A stretch of 52,545 nucleotides of DNA. Source: Roseburia_C amylophila (GTDB lineage Bacteria > Bacillota > Clostridia > Lachnospirales > Lachnospiraceae). The notes beneath the pieces are model-generated. The model saw nothing but the letters and a program-made list of their open reading frames with translations. It was not told the origin of the DNA and did not search any database. The translations under genes and the position numbers were made by a program. This document shows, piece after piece, positions 25,405 through 33,440 of the stretch. The stretch lies in NCBI RefSeq assembly GCF_025567465.1, contig NZ_JAOQKI010000018.1, positions 1 through 52,545 on the forward strand. Reading direction: 5' to 3'. Each line of letters starts with the position of its first letter. Within the stretch, counting starts at the first letter, position 1.

Positions 25405-25993
25405 GCTTACATTAGGACTTGGAATTACCGGCTCTTTCTGCACTTTTGGGAAGATACTCCGGACGACAGAAGCACTGGTGCAAAAAGGAATAAAAGTTAT
25501 TCCGGTATACTCCAGACATGCAGGAACTTTGGATACCAGATTTATGACAGCGGAAGTATTTCAAAACAGAATGCAGGAGATTACAGGAGAAAGGGGAATT
25601 CAAAGTATCGTGCAGGCGGAAACCATCGGTCCATCAGGACTTTTTGATGTGATGGCAATTGCACCATGTACCGGAAATACCATGGCAAAGCTGCAGCAGG
25701 GCATTGTAGATACCACAGTGCTTATGGCAGCTAAAGCGCATCTTAGAAATGAAAAGCCGTTGGTGCTGGCAATTTCTACCAATGATGCTTTGTCCATGAA
25801 TCTTAGAAATATCGGACTGCTGATGAATATGAAGCATATCTATTTTGTGCCTTTCCGGCAGGATGATTATCAGAAGAAACCTCATTCTCTGGTGGCGGAT
25901 TTTTGCCGGTTAGAGGAGACTATTGCTGCAGCCATGAAAGAAAAACAGCTGCAGCCGGTGGTGCTGTCTCCAATGCCGGTAGATTATAAATGA
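25391..25993 (+). CDS. dpaB: Dipicolinate synthase subunit B
   Basis: A 200-residue flavoprotein-like subunit related to SpoVFB. It begins with the nucleotide-fold segment LGLGITGSFCTFGK and has a conserved APCTGNTMAKL stretch near 90, as in flavin-dependent decarboxylase-like proteins of this family. It pairs with DpaA to make dipicolinic acid during sporulation. It overlaps dpaA by 14 bases, and its 3' end overlaps the convergent asnB gene by 10 bases. Confidence 0.9.
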   Translation: MEEYKLTLGLGITGSFCTFGKILRTTEALVQKGIKVIPVYSRHAGTLDTRFMTAEVFQNRMQEITGERGIQSIVQAETIGPSGLFDVMAIAPCTGNTMAKLQQGIVDTTVLMAAKAHLRNEKPLVLAISTNDALSMNLRNIGLLMNMKHIYFVPFRQDDYQKKPHSLVADFCRLEETIAAAMKEKQLQPVVLSPMPVDYK

Positions 25994-27837
25994 AGGTCAA
26001 TCTTATATTCACTGAGCCAGTAATGAATCTGCAGGAGATAAGCAATCATCTGAGGACCTGCCATAAGCTGGCCATACCATGGTTTGCCATAGTCTCCTTC
26101 CTGATTTAAGAATTGCATAGTCTTTTCTTTATCAATCAGTGCAAGAAGGGGACTTTCCCCGGTGGTCAGCAGTGCACTCAGACGCTGACGCAGGAGCTGT
26201 TCATAGTAAGGATGGTAGGTCTTAGGATAAGGACTTTTCTTGCGGAAAGTAATGGTGTCCGGAAGATAGTCTTTCGCACACTGCCGCAAAAGATTTTTCA
26301 CAAGACCATCTTTGGCTTTCATTTCCCATGGCACATTAAAGACATAAGAAACCAGGTTTTTATCTGCAAAAGGAACGCGGGCTTCCAGACCGGAGAACAT
26401 ACTGGTGCGGTCCATGCGGTTTAGCAGAGTCTGCATAAAGTAGCGGATGTTAAGATAGGAAATACGCCGGCGGCTGCATTCCGTATCATTGTCCGATGGC
26501 AGAATATCGACCTCTGCAATGGCATTTTCATAAGAACTTTGCACATAGGAATCTAAGGACAGTGCATCTGCAATTTCGTCTTTTAAGAAAGACTTGCGGA
26601 AAGACAAATCCGGTGTCCATGGAAACGTGTTGCAGGAAAGAAAATTCTTCCGGTGAAACCACGGATAGCCGCCGAAAACTTCATCGGCACATTCTCCGGT
26701 CAGGACTACCTTATGCTGCTTACTGACTTCCCGGCAGAAGAAGAGCAGGGATGAGTCAACGTCAGCCATACATGGAAGGTCATGGGCTTTCATGGAAGCA
26801 AAGAGTAAGTCAGCCTGGGAGCGGTTGTCACAGGTCAGATATTGATGCTCACTCTTAAGATAGTTTTTCATAATATCCACAAAGGGACGGTCTTCGGAGG
26901 GCTGAAAATCATTTGCCTTAAAGTAACGGGAATTATCTGTAAAGTCAAAGGAATAGGTAGAAAGAGTCTGCCCTTCTTTTCTTAATTCTTCCGCACAGAC
27001 CGAAGAGACAAGACTGGAATCCAACCCGCCGGAAAGAAAGGTGCAGATAGGAACATCGGAAACCATCTGTCGGCGGATGGACTGTAACAGCAGCTCTTTT
27101 GTGTGGACAACGGTTTCTTCGTAGCTGTCTGTATGTGGATGGCTTTCTAATCGGAAGTAACAGTAATCTTTCAGTCCGGAAGCACTGAAAGTGAGGTAAT
27201 GTCCCGGCAGACATTCTGCCATATGCTCATAAACTGCATTGCCGGGGTTCCTGGCAGGACCAAGACCAAAGATTTCGGAGAGTCCTGTTTTATTTACCGA
27301 AGGGATGCAGCCGGGATAACAGAAAATTCCCTTCGGCTCGGAAGAAAAGATAAGTGTGTCATGAAAAAGCCGGTAAAAGAGCGGCTTTACACCAAAGGCA
27401 TCCCGGAAGAGGTAGAGAAGCTGATGAGCCTCATTATAAATGGCAAAAGCGAAAATACCATTCATTTTCCGGACAAAGGACGGTCCTTCAAAAAGAAATC
27501 CATTTAAAATGACTTCTGTATCGGAATGAGTACGAAAGGTCATGCCATGGGAAACCAGTTCCTCACGGAGTTCTTTCGTATTATAAAGTTCTCCATTATA
27601 GACGATGGTGAAGTCTGCGTCACAATAATGTCTGGTCATAGGCTGAAGTCCACCATGAGGATCAATAATGGCAAGCCGGGTGTGGGAAAACCCTGTATGA
27701 GAGGTTAAATAAATACCATGGGAGTCCGGCCCGCGGTGATAAAGTGCGTCACTCATATCAGATAGAATGTTACGATAATAAGGCTCCCTTTCTAAAAAAT
27801 CAGTATGTAAATTACAAAAACCGGAAATACCGCACAT
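25984..27837 (-). CDS. asnB: Asparagine synthase (glutamine-hydrolysing)
   Basis: A 617-residue two-domain enzyme. The glutaminase domain starts MCGISGF, with Cys2 as nucleophile after Met removal. The synthetase domain has the ATP-binding PP-loop SGGLDSSLVSS near residue 260. It makes asparagine from aspartate, glutamine and ATP. I chose the ATG at 27837 because the nucleophile must be residue 2; a TTG at 27849 would bury it. It is convergent with dpaB, with a 10-base overlap of the coding ends and no terminator between. An unlinked AsnA and the GatCAB route also lie in this window, so asparagine supply is redundant. Confidence 0.93.
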   Translation of the reverse strand: MCGISGFCNLHTDFLEREPYYRNILSDMSDALYHRGPDSHGIYLTSHTGFSHTRLAIIDPHGGLQPMTRHYCDADFTIVYNGELYNTKELREELVSHGMTFRTHSDTEVILNGFLFEGPSFVRKMNGIFAFAIYNEAHQLLYLFRDAFGVKPLFYRLFHDTLIFSSEPKGIFCYPGCIPSVNKTGLSEIFGLGPARNPGNAVYEHMAECLPGHYLTFSASGLKDYCYFRLESHPHTDSYEETVVHTKELLLQSIRRQMVSDVPICTFLSGGLDSSLVSSVCAEELRKEGQTLSTYSFDFTDNSRYFKANDFQPSEDRPFVDIMKNYLKSEHQYLTCDNRSQADLLFASMKAHDLPCMADVDSSLLFFCREVSKQHKVVLTGECADEVFGGYPWFHRKNFLSCNTFPWTPDLSFRKSFLKDEIADALSLDSYVQSSYENAIAEVDILPSDNDTECSRRRISYLNIRYFMQTLLNRMDRTSMFSGLEARVPFADKNLVSYVFNVPWEMKAKDGLVKNLLRQCAKDYLPDTITFRKKSPYPKTYHPYYEQLLRQRLSALLTTGESPLLALIDKEKTMQFLNQEGDYGKPWYGQLMAGPQMIAYLLQIHYWLSEYKIDLHL

Positions 27838-27996
27838 AGCAATTCTCAATTCATTTTTTGTAGTAATCTATGCATTTTCCTAAATAAAAAGTACAAAAAA
27901 GAAGAGAGATTTATGAAAGAGAGGAAGCATTTTCTGGGTGCAAAGCACAGGTAAGGAGTTGCCGGCAGTAAGTTGTGCGGGTTATAATAAAAAAGA

Positions 27997-28023
27997 TGAA
28001 ACTATTTTTCCGGCTGGAACGTC
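27997..28023 (+). promoter_or_regulatory. ECF-type promoter upstream of the sigV-like gene
   Basis: TGAAAC (27997-28002) and CGTC (28020-28023) are separated by 17 bases, the classic ECF sigma pattern known for SigV-type autoregulation. A sigma-A-like TTGCCG (27959-27964) and TATAAT (27983-27988), 18 bases apart, lie just upstream and could give basal expression. Confidence 0.65.
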
Positions 28024-28097
28024 TAATTTACAGAAAGCAAAGGTTGAAAGGCTTTCTTTGCATATGCAGGTTTTTGGAAAGAGAAGAGGAAACAGGA

Positions 28098-28583
28098 ATG
28101 AAGAAAAGAGGAATCGCAAAAGCGGTGGAGCAGGAAATTCTTGCATCCTATGAGCAGCTTTACCGGCTGGCAATTACCTATGTAAAGAACGAACAGGACG
28201 CAATGGATGTAGTGCAGGAAAGTGCATATAAGGCAATGAAAAATGCCGGTCAGGTGAAGGAAGAAACCTATATTAAGACCTGGCTCTGGCGGATTGTTAT
28301 AAATACGTCACTGGATATGTGCAAGAAACAGAAGCGTATCGTAAGTGGAGTATTTATCCCGGAAGAAGCAAAAGAAGATGTATACAAAGACTGGGATATG
28401 CTGGCAGCGTTGGAAGAATTAGAAGAACGGGAAAGAACTATTGTGATATTAAAATATTTTGAAGAATGGAAAATAGATGATATTGCAGATCTTCTGAAAG
28501 AAAATCCAAACACCGTAAAATCAATCCTGTATCGCAGCTTAAAGAAATTAAAGATAAAGATGTCCAGGGAGGAAATAGCATGA
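28098..28583 (+). CDS. ECF RNA polymerase sigma factor (SigV-like)
   Basis: A 161-residue ECF sigma factor. Region 2 is at about 14-80, including DAMDVVQESAYKAMKN and TWLWRIVINTSLD. Region 4 is at about 105-160, ending KENPNTVKSILYRSLKKLK. I place the start at the ATG at 28098, which follows an AGAGGA-type site; a longer open frame from 27975 covers the promoter region and is probably not translated. Its stop overlaps the start of an RsiV-type anti-sigma gene by 4 bases. By analogy with Bacillus SigV, it would be released when envelope stress or lysozyme triggers loss of the anti-sigma factor, and would activate its own operon. Confidence 0.88.
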   Translation: MKKRGIAKAVEQEILASYEQLYRLAITYVKNEQDAMDVVQESAYKAMKNAGQVKEETYIKTWLWRIVINTSLDMCKKQKRIVSGVFIPEEAKEDVYKDWDMLAALEELEERERTIVILKYFEEWKIDDIADLLKENPNTVKSILYRSLKKLKIKMSREEIA

Positions 28584-29485
28584 ACCATGAGAAAATAGAC
28601 AGGATGAAGCAGGAATATGAGCAGATAGAAGTCCCGGAAGCATTGAAAACGCAGGTGGAAGCCGGAATCAGAAAAGGAAAGAGGGAGACCCAGAAAGGCA
28701 GTATCCGCTTTTTAAAAGGAGCAGCAACGGTAGCGGCAGCTATGGTTGCACTGGTGATTTCGGTAAATGTAAGCCCGACAATAGCCCATGCCATGGAAGA
28801 GGTTCCATTACTTGGCACAATTGTAAAAGTAGTGAACTTTTCTACATATTCTGATGTACAGGATGATAAGAATATGGAAGCAAATGTAGACATTCCCCAG
28901 GTGGCAGTGACAAATCAGGATGGGGAAGTATTATCGGATGAGACGGACGAGCTGAATCAGGAAGTGAAAAAGTATGCCGGTGGTATTATTAAGTCTTATC
29001 AGTCTGATGTAGCTTCCATTGAAGATGGTGAGAATGGTAATGAGGCAGTGAATTCGTCTTATCAGGTAGTGACAGATAACGACCGGCTGTTTGCTTTAAG
29101 AATTGATACTTCCATTGTAATGGCAGGATCGAACCAGTATACGAAAATCTATAATGTAGATAAGAAAACCGGAAATACCATTACATTAAATGATTTATTT
29201 CAGAAGGATTCCGATTATCTGGACCGGATTTCAGAGGAAATAGAAAAGCAGATGAAGGAAAATATGGAAAAAGACAGTAACCTGCAATACTTCTTAGACA
29301 AGGATGTAGATGGCTACAGCTTTGATGGAATTAAGAATGATGTAAATTTCTATGTCAACAAAGAAGGAGAGTTGACCATTGTTTTTGATAAATATGAAGT
29401 AGCACCGGGTTATATGGGAATTGTAGAATTTACGATTCCGACCAGTGTGGTTTCTGATATTATAAAGGACGGATATCTGCAATAA
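28580..29485 (+). CDS. RsiV-like anti-sigma factor (DUF3298/DUF4163)
   Basis: A 301-residue single-pass membrane protein. The cytosolic N-terminus (about 1-45) is charged and would hold the sigma factor. One membrane segment spans about 48-66. The outer part (about 75-301) has the layout of RsiV: a DUF4163-like region with DRLFALRIDTSIVMAG near 170, then a DUF3298-like end with EVAPGYMGIVEFTIP near 275. In Bacillus RsiV binds lysozyme and is then cleaved. The gene overlaps its sigma factor by 4 bases and ends at a strong terminator. Confidence 0.85.
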   Translation: MNHEKIDRMKQEYEQIEVPEALKTQVEAGIRKGKRETQKGSIRFLKGAATVAAAMVALVISVNVSPTIAHAMEEVPLLGTIVKVVNFSTYSDVQDDKNMEANVDIPQVAVTNQDGEVLSDETDELNQEVKKYAGGIIKSYQSDVASIEDGENGNEAVNSSYQVVTDNDRLFALRIDTSIVMAGSNQYTKIYNVDKKTGNTITLNDLFQKDSDYLDRISEEIEKQMKENMEKDSNLQYFLDKDVDGYSFDGIKNDVNFYVNKEGELTIVFDKYEVAPGYMGIVEFTIPTSVVSDIIKDGYLQ

Positions 29486-29527
29486 TATGACAAAGATGGT
29501 GCGTACTAGGCATTTATAGTAATCGAA

Positions 29528-29575
29528 AACTCCCCCGGATATTGGAAGAAATTTCAATATCCGGGGGAGTTCTTA
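29528..29575. terminator. Bidirectional terminator between the rsiV-like gene and typA
   Basis: Perfect 17-bp arms AACTCCCCCGGATATTG (29528-29544) and its complement (29555-29571) lie between two convergent genes. Confidence 0.85.
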
Positions 29576-29595
29576 TGCTATATCATGAGATACTT

Positions 29596-31425
29596 TTATT
29601 TCTTGAAGTTAGCTCTCTTTCTTAAGGTCGGGTCAAGAATACGTTTACGGATACGTAAGGATTCTGGAGTAACCTCTAAGAGCTCGTCAACATCGATAAA
29701 GTCTAATGCCTGCTCTAAGGAAAGTATCTTTGGTGGAACAAGGGTCAGCGCTTCGTCTGCGGAAGAAGAACGTGTATTGGTTAAGTGTTTCTTCTTACAT
29801 ACGTTTAATTCAATGTCTTCCGGTTTAGAGGAAGAACCGATCACCATACCGGAGTAAACCTTTACACCGGCTCCGATGAAGAGAGTACCACGCTCCTGAG
29901 CGGAGAACAGACCGTAAGTTACGGATTCGCCGGATTCGAAAGCAATCAGGGAACCAAGTTTACGATAAGCAATATCTCCCTTGTATGGAGCATAGCCATT
30001 GAAAATGGTATTGATGATACCATTTCCTTTGGTGTCGGTTAAGAAGTCTCCACGGTAACCGATAAGACCACGGGATGGAATGTTAAATTCCATACGGGTA
30101 TAGCCGCCGCTGATTGGACGCATATCAACCATCTCACCTTTACGCTGGCTTAATTTATCAATAACAGTACCGGTGAATTCATCCGGAACGTCAACATAAG
30201 CTAATTCCATAGGCTCTAATTTCTTGCCGTTTTCATCAGTGTGGTAAAGAACTTCAGCCTTGCTGACTGCAAATTCATAACCTTCACGACGCATATTTTC
30301 GATTAATACGGAAAGATGTAACTCACCACGTCCGGAAACCTTGAAGCAGTCTGCACTGTCGGTTTCTTCTACACGAAGGCTGACGTCGGTATTTAACTCG
30401 CGGAACAGTCTGTCTCTTAAGTGACGGGAAGTAATGAATTTACCTTCCTGTCCTGCAAGCGGGCTGTCGTTGACCATGAAATTCATGGAAAGAGTAGGCT
30501 CAGAAATCTTCTGGAAAGGAATGGCAACCGGGTTGTCTGTTGCACAGATGGTATCACCGATATGGATGTCTGCAATACCGGAAATAGCAACGATAGAACC
30601 GATTTTCGCTTCCTTTACTTCTACTTTATTCAGACCATCAAATTCGTATAATTTGCTGATTTTGACTTTTTTCTGTTTGTCAGGCTCGTGGTGGTTTACT
30701 ACGATAGCATCCTGATTTACCTTTAAGACACCGTTGTCTACTTTACCAACACCGATTCGTCCAACGTATTCATTATAATCAATGGTACTGATAAGAACCT
30801 GGGTGTTTGCATCCGGGTCACCGGTAGGTGCCGGAATGTAGTCGATAATGGTTTCGAATAAAGGAGTCATATCCTTGCGCTCATCATTTAAATTTCTTAT
30901 GGCGTATCCATCTCTTGCAGAAGCGAAGATGAATGGGCAGTCTAACTGTTCGTCAGAAGCGTCTAAATCCATGAAAAGCTCTAATACTTCATCAATAACT
31001 TCTTCTGGTCTTGCTTCTGGACGGTCAATTTTATTGATACATACAATAACCGGCAGATTCAGTTCCAGTGCTTTCATAAGAACGAATTTGGTCTGTGGCA
31101 TAGCACCTTCAAATGCATCTACCACAAGAATAACACCGTTTACCATTTTCAGAACTCGCTCAACCTCGCCACCGAAGTCGGCATGGCCAGGAGTATCAAT
31201 GATATTGATTTTTACATCTTTGTAGAATACAGCAGTATTCTTAGAAAGAATGGTAATACCACGTTCACGCTCAATATCATTGGAATCCATGACACGTTCC
31301 TGGACTTCCTGATTGGCACGGAATACACCACTCTGTTTCAACAGCTCATCGACCAGAGTAGTTTTACCGTGGTCAACGTGGGCGATGATAGCTATGTTTC
31401 TAATATCGTCTCTTGTTGTTTTCAT
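29596..31425 (-). CDS. typA: Ribosome-associated GTPase TypA/BipA
   Basis: A translational GTPase of 609 residues, the normal family length. G1 is AHVDHGKTT near residue 16, G3 is DTPGHADFGGEV near 77 and G4 is NKIDRP near 132. Domains II, III and V follow, and then the BipA-specific C-terminal domain with basic SLRIRKRILDPTLRKRA. It binds the ribosome and supports assembly and stress adaptation. AAGGAAGG precedes the ATG and a -35/-10 pair lies about 85 bases upstream. It is monocistronic. Confidence 0.96.
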   Translation of the reverse strand: MKTTRDDIRNIAIIAHVDHGKTTLVDELLKQSGVFRANQEVQERVMDSNDIERERGITILSKNTAVFYKDVKINIIDTPGHADFGGEVERVLKMVNGVILVVDAFEGAMPQTKFVLMKALELNLPVIVCINKIDRPEARPEEVIDEVLELFMDLDASDEQLDCPFIFASARDGYAIRNLNDERKDMTPLFETIIDYIPAPTGDPDANTQVLISTIDYNEYVGRIGVGKVDNGVLKVNQDAIVVNHHEPDKQKKVKISKLYEFDGLNKVEVKEAKIGSIVAISGIADIHIGDTICATDNPVAIPFQKISEPTLSMNFMVNDSPLAGQEGKFITSRHLRDRLFRELNTDVSLRVEETDSADCFKVSGRGELHLSVLIENMRREGYEFAVSKAEVLYHTDENGKKLEPMELAYVDVPDEFTGTVIDKLSQRKGEMVDMRPISGGYTRMEFNIPSRGLIGYRGDFLTDTKGNGIINTIFNGYAPYKGDIAYRKLGSLIAFESGESVTYGLFSAQERGTLFIGAGVKVYSGMVIGSSSKPEDIELNVCKKKHLTNTRSSSADEALTLVPPKILSLEQALDFIDVDELLEVTPESLRIRKRILDPTLRKRANFKK

Positions 31426-31506
31426 ATAAAATCCTTCCTTCTATCAGTGCATAAAATTCAGTTTCTTCTTATATATAATGCCTGTCTGTAAATGACCGGC
31501 GTTTTT

Positions 31507-31534
31507 ATTCTATCACATATTGAAAAATACGCAA
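31507..31534 (-). promoter_or_regulatory. Sigma-A promoter for typA
   Basis: On the minus strand, TTGCGT (complement of 31529-31534) and TAGAAT (complement of 31507-31512) are 16 bases apart. Confidence 0.6.
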
Positions 31535-31541
31535 GTATTTC

Positions 31542-31700
31542 TTTCTTTACAGGAAATTGCTTTCCTGTAAAGAAAAAAACGCTCCGCGAGGATGCACACT
31601 GCGGCGTATAAGGTAGATGTCGCAAGCGACCGCCGCAGGCGCGAGAATGTGCCAAGGCACATTCTTTGTTCAAGGACACAGCGCATATGCATGGAAAAGT
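31542..31700. repeat. Palindrome-rich intergenic element, presumed interspersed repeat
   Basis: This 160-base stretch is more GC-rich than its surroundings and packed with dyads. It has a perfect 15-bp stem TTTCTTTACAGGAAA (31542-31556) with its complement (31561-31575), GTCGC-AA-GCGAC near 31618-31629, and GAATGTGCC-AA-GGCACATTC near 31645-31664. I recall similar sequences recurring between genes in Lachnospiraceae. It holds no convincing gene and fills the 388-base gap between divergent typA and the SSB-like gene, together with the typA promoter. Confidence 0.6.
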
Positions 31701-31813
31701 GGCTTTATGCATAATATATCCAAAATGTTATCGACAGATTTTGATGAGTTTCATCTCATTGGAATGGTACTGTAAAAACGTTCGAAAACACACTAAATAA
31801 AGGAGAAAGATTC

Positions 31814-32440
31814 ATGGCAGATAAGATTTTAGAAAACAACCAGGTATCCATTGTAGGGGAGATTATTTCCGATTTCCAATACAGTCATGAAGTGTATGGG
31901 GAAGGCTTTTATATGGTAGAGGTAGCGGTCAGCAGATTAAGTAATTTTTCCGACTACATTCCATTGATGATTTCAGAGCGTCTGATTGACACTTCGCAGA
32001 GTTACATAGGACAGAAGGTATATGTGACCGGACAGTTCCGTTCCTATAACAGACATGAGGAACTTAAGAACCGGCTGGTTCTCTCCGTATTCGTCCGGGA
32101 GATTGAGTTTATTGAAGAAGAGACAGAGGAGATGAAGAGCAACCAGATTCTTCTTGATGGCTATATCTGTAAAGACCCGATTTACCGTAAGACTCCTCTT
32201 GGAAGAGAAATTGCAGACCTGTTGGTGGCGGTAAACCGTTCCTATGGAAAATCTGATTATATCCCATGCATCTGCTGGGGAAGAAATGCAAGATTTGCCG
32301 CAAGATTTGAGGTGGGTGTGCATGTGCAGATCTGGGGCAGAATCCAGAGCAGGGAGTATGTCAAACGCTTAAATGAGGATGAGGTAGAGAAGCGTACCGC
32401 CTATGAAGTATCCGTGAGCAAAATTGAATATATGGAATAA
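31814..32440 (+). CDS. SSB-like protein with two OB folds
   Basis: A 208-residue protein made of two tandem domains that each resemble a single-strand DNA-binding OB fold: about residues 8-103 and 107-207. The second is most SSB-like, with ILLDGYICKDPIYRKTPLGREIADLLVAVNR and DYIPCICWGRNAR. Standard SSB has a single OB fold and an acidic DDxPF tail; here the tail is absent and the chain ends in SKIEYME. It may bind single-stranded DNA or serve as an accessory replication or repair factor. It stands alone with AAAGGAG before its ATG. Its exact role is unknown to me. Confidence 0.75.
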   Translation: MADKILENNQVSIVGEIISDFQYSHEVYGEGFYMVEVAVSRLSNFSDYIPLMISERLIDTSQSYIGQKVYVTGQFRSYNRHEELKNRLVLSVFVREIEFIEEETEEMKSNQILLDGYICKDPIYRKTPLGREIADLLVAVNRSYGKSDYIPCICWGRNARFAARFEVGVHVQIWGRIQSREYVKRLNEDEVEKRTAYEVSVSKIEYME

Positions 32441-32487
32441 AATAGTAGAAATAAAGAATAATTGAGAAAACATGAAACATACAGACA

Positions 32488-32516
32488 TTGCTTTTTATTG
32501 GAAATTGTGGTATCGT
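32488..32516 (+). promoter_or_regulatory. Probable promoter for the cobA-like gene
   Basis: TTGCTT (32488-32493) and TATCGT (32511-32516) are 17 bases apart, about 50 bases before the start. Confidence 0.5.
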
Positions 32517-32567
32517 AAGTAAATCTGGGATAAAGAGTCCCTGTAAGAATTGGCATGGAGGTTTGTC

Positions 32568-33053
32568 ATGGAAAAGGGTTCCGTACAGATTTATTATGGT
32601 GCAGGTCGTGGAAAGACCAATGCTGCACTGGGCAATGCGTTGCGGGCAGCCGGAGAGAATAAGAGTGTAATTATTATCCAGTTTTTAAAAGGAAAAACAG
32701 ATGATCAGATTGCTTATATGAAGCAGTTAGAACCGGAAATCAAGGTATTCCGTTTTGAAAAATCAGAAGAGAATTATGATGAACTGCCGGAAGAAAGACA
32801 GGCAGAAGAGAAACTCAATATGAAAAACGGACTGAATTTTGCCAAGAAAGTGCTGGTTACCGGTGAATGCAATGTACTGATTCTGGATGAAGTTCTGGGC
32901 CTTATAGATGCCGGAGTAATTTCGTCGGAAGAATTAGAAGCTGTTTTAAAAGCAAAGATGGATGAAACAGAGGTTATTATGACCGGAAGGGTATTAGAAG
33001 AATCCATTCGCAGCTATGCAGATGAGATTTATAAGATTACTGCGGAAAAATAA
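32568..33053 (+). CDS. Cob(I)alamin adenosyltransferase CobA/CobO-like protein
   Basis: A 161-residue P-loop protein with GAGRGKTNAALGNALRA at about 9-25 and a Walker B-like VLILDEVLGLID near 107. These match the CobA/BtuR/CobO family, which transfers the adenosyl group of ATP to the cobalt of corrinoids. I chose the ATG at 32568, which has GGAGG 9 bases upstream; an ATG six codons earlier overlaps that site. No other cobalamin gene is near. The downstream lysine riboswitch has its own promoter, so this gene is probably monocistronic. Confidence 0.82.
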   Translation: MEKGSVQIYYGAGRGKTNAALGNALRAAGENKSVIIIQFLKGKTDDQIAYMKQLEPEIKVFRFEKSEENYDELPEERQAEEKLNMKNGLNFAKKVLVTGECNVLILDEVLGLIDAGVISSEELEAVLKAKMDETEVIMTGRVLEESIRSYADEIYKITAEK

Positions 33054-33084
33054 GAAAGAAAATGTAAAATGTCTGCATAGGACG

Positions 33085-33113
33085 TTGACAGATAGTAGCA
33101 GCGGTGCTATATT
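33085..33113 (+). promoter_or_regulatory. Sigma-A promoter for dapA-dapB
   Basis: TTGACA (33085-33090) and TATATT (33108-33113) are exactly 17 bases apart, and the expected start is just before the lysine riboswitch. Confidence 0.85.
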
Positions 33114-33135
33114 GAGGTAAGAAATTTAATATATG

Positions 33136-33308
33136 AAGGTAGAGGTTGCGTGAGACAAGAGTACTTGGTCGGATATGGCAGACATAGAAGAAGACATAAG
33201 GAAAGGGGAACACGCCGAAAGGTTATTTTTCCTGCAAAGAATAATCTTGGGCATGGATTGAAGAAGTTCATGACTGTCATCTTGTAATAAGATGGGGCGC
33301 TATCGGTA
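33136..33308 (+). promoter_or_regulatory. Lysine riboswitch (L box)
   Basis: The leader of dapA has the conserved L-box elements in order: AGAGGTTGCG (33141-33150), AAGAGTA, GGAAAGGGGAACACGCCGAA (33200-33219), TTGGGCATGG (about 33247-33256), ATGACTGTCA (about 33270-33279) and GGGGCGCTATC (about 33294-33304). A terminator follows. High lysine should favour termination and shut off dapA-dapB. Confidence 0.93.
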
Positions 33309-33336
33309 TGATCCATAATAATTTAAGTGGAATATC

Positions 33337-33365
33337 AACCGGCTCCCTGTGAGCCGGTTTTTTTA
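33337..33365 (+). terminator. Lysine riboswitch terminator
   Basis: The arms AACCGGCTC (33337-33345) and GAGCCGGTT (33351-33359) with a 5-base loop are followed by a T-run. This is the expression platform of the L box. Confidence 0.9.
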
Positions 33366-33440
33366 TGCTGGTAATAAAAGCAAAACAAACGATATCTTCA
33401 TACAATAAATAAGATACTTATAAAGTGGAGGAAAAAGAAC

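Noticed and set aside
27975..28097. N-terminal extension of the ECF sigma factor
   Set aside because: It covers both promoter candidates, and the extra residues (FFRLERLIYRKQRLKG) do not match sigma region 2.
31458..31712. 84-codon open frame on the minus strand
   Set aside because: It lies over the palindromic element and the typA promoter, has no ribosome binding site and gives a Cys/Arg-rich peptide typical of translated repeats.
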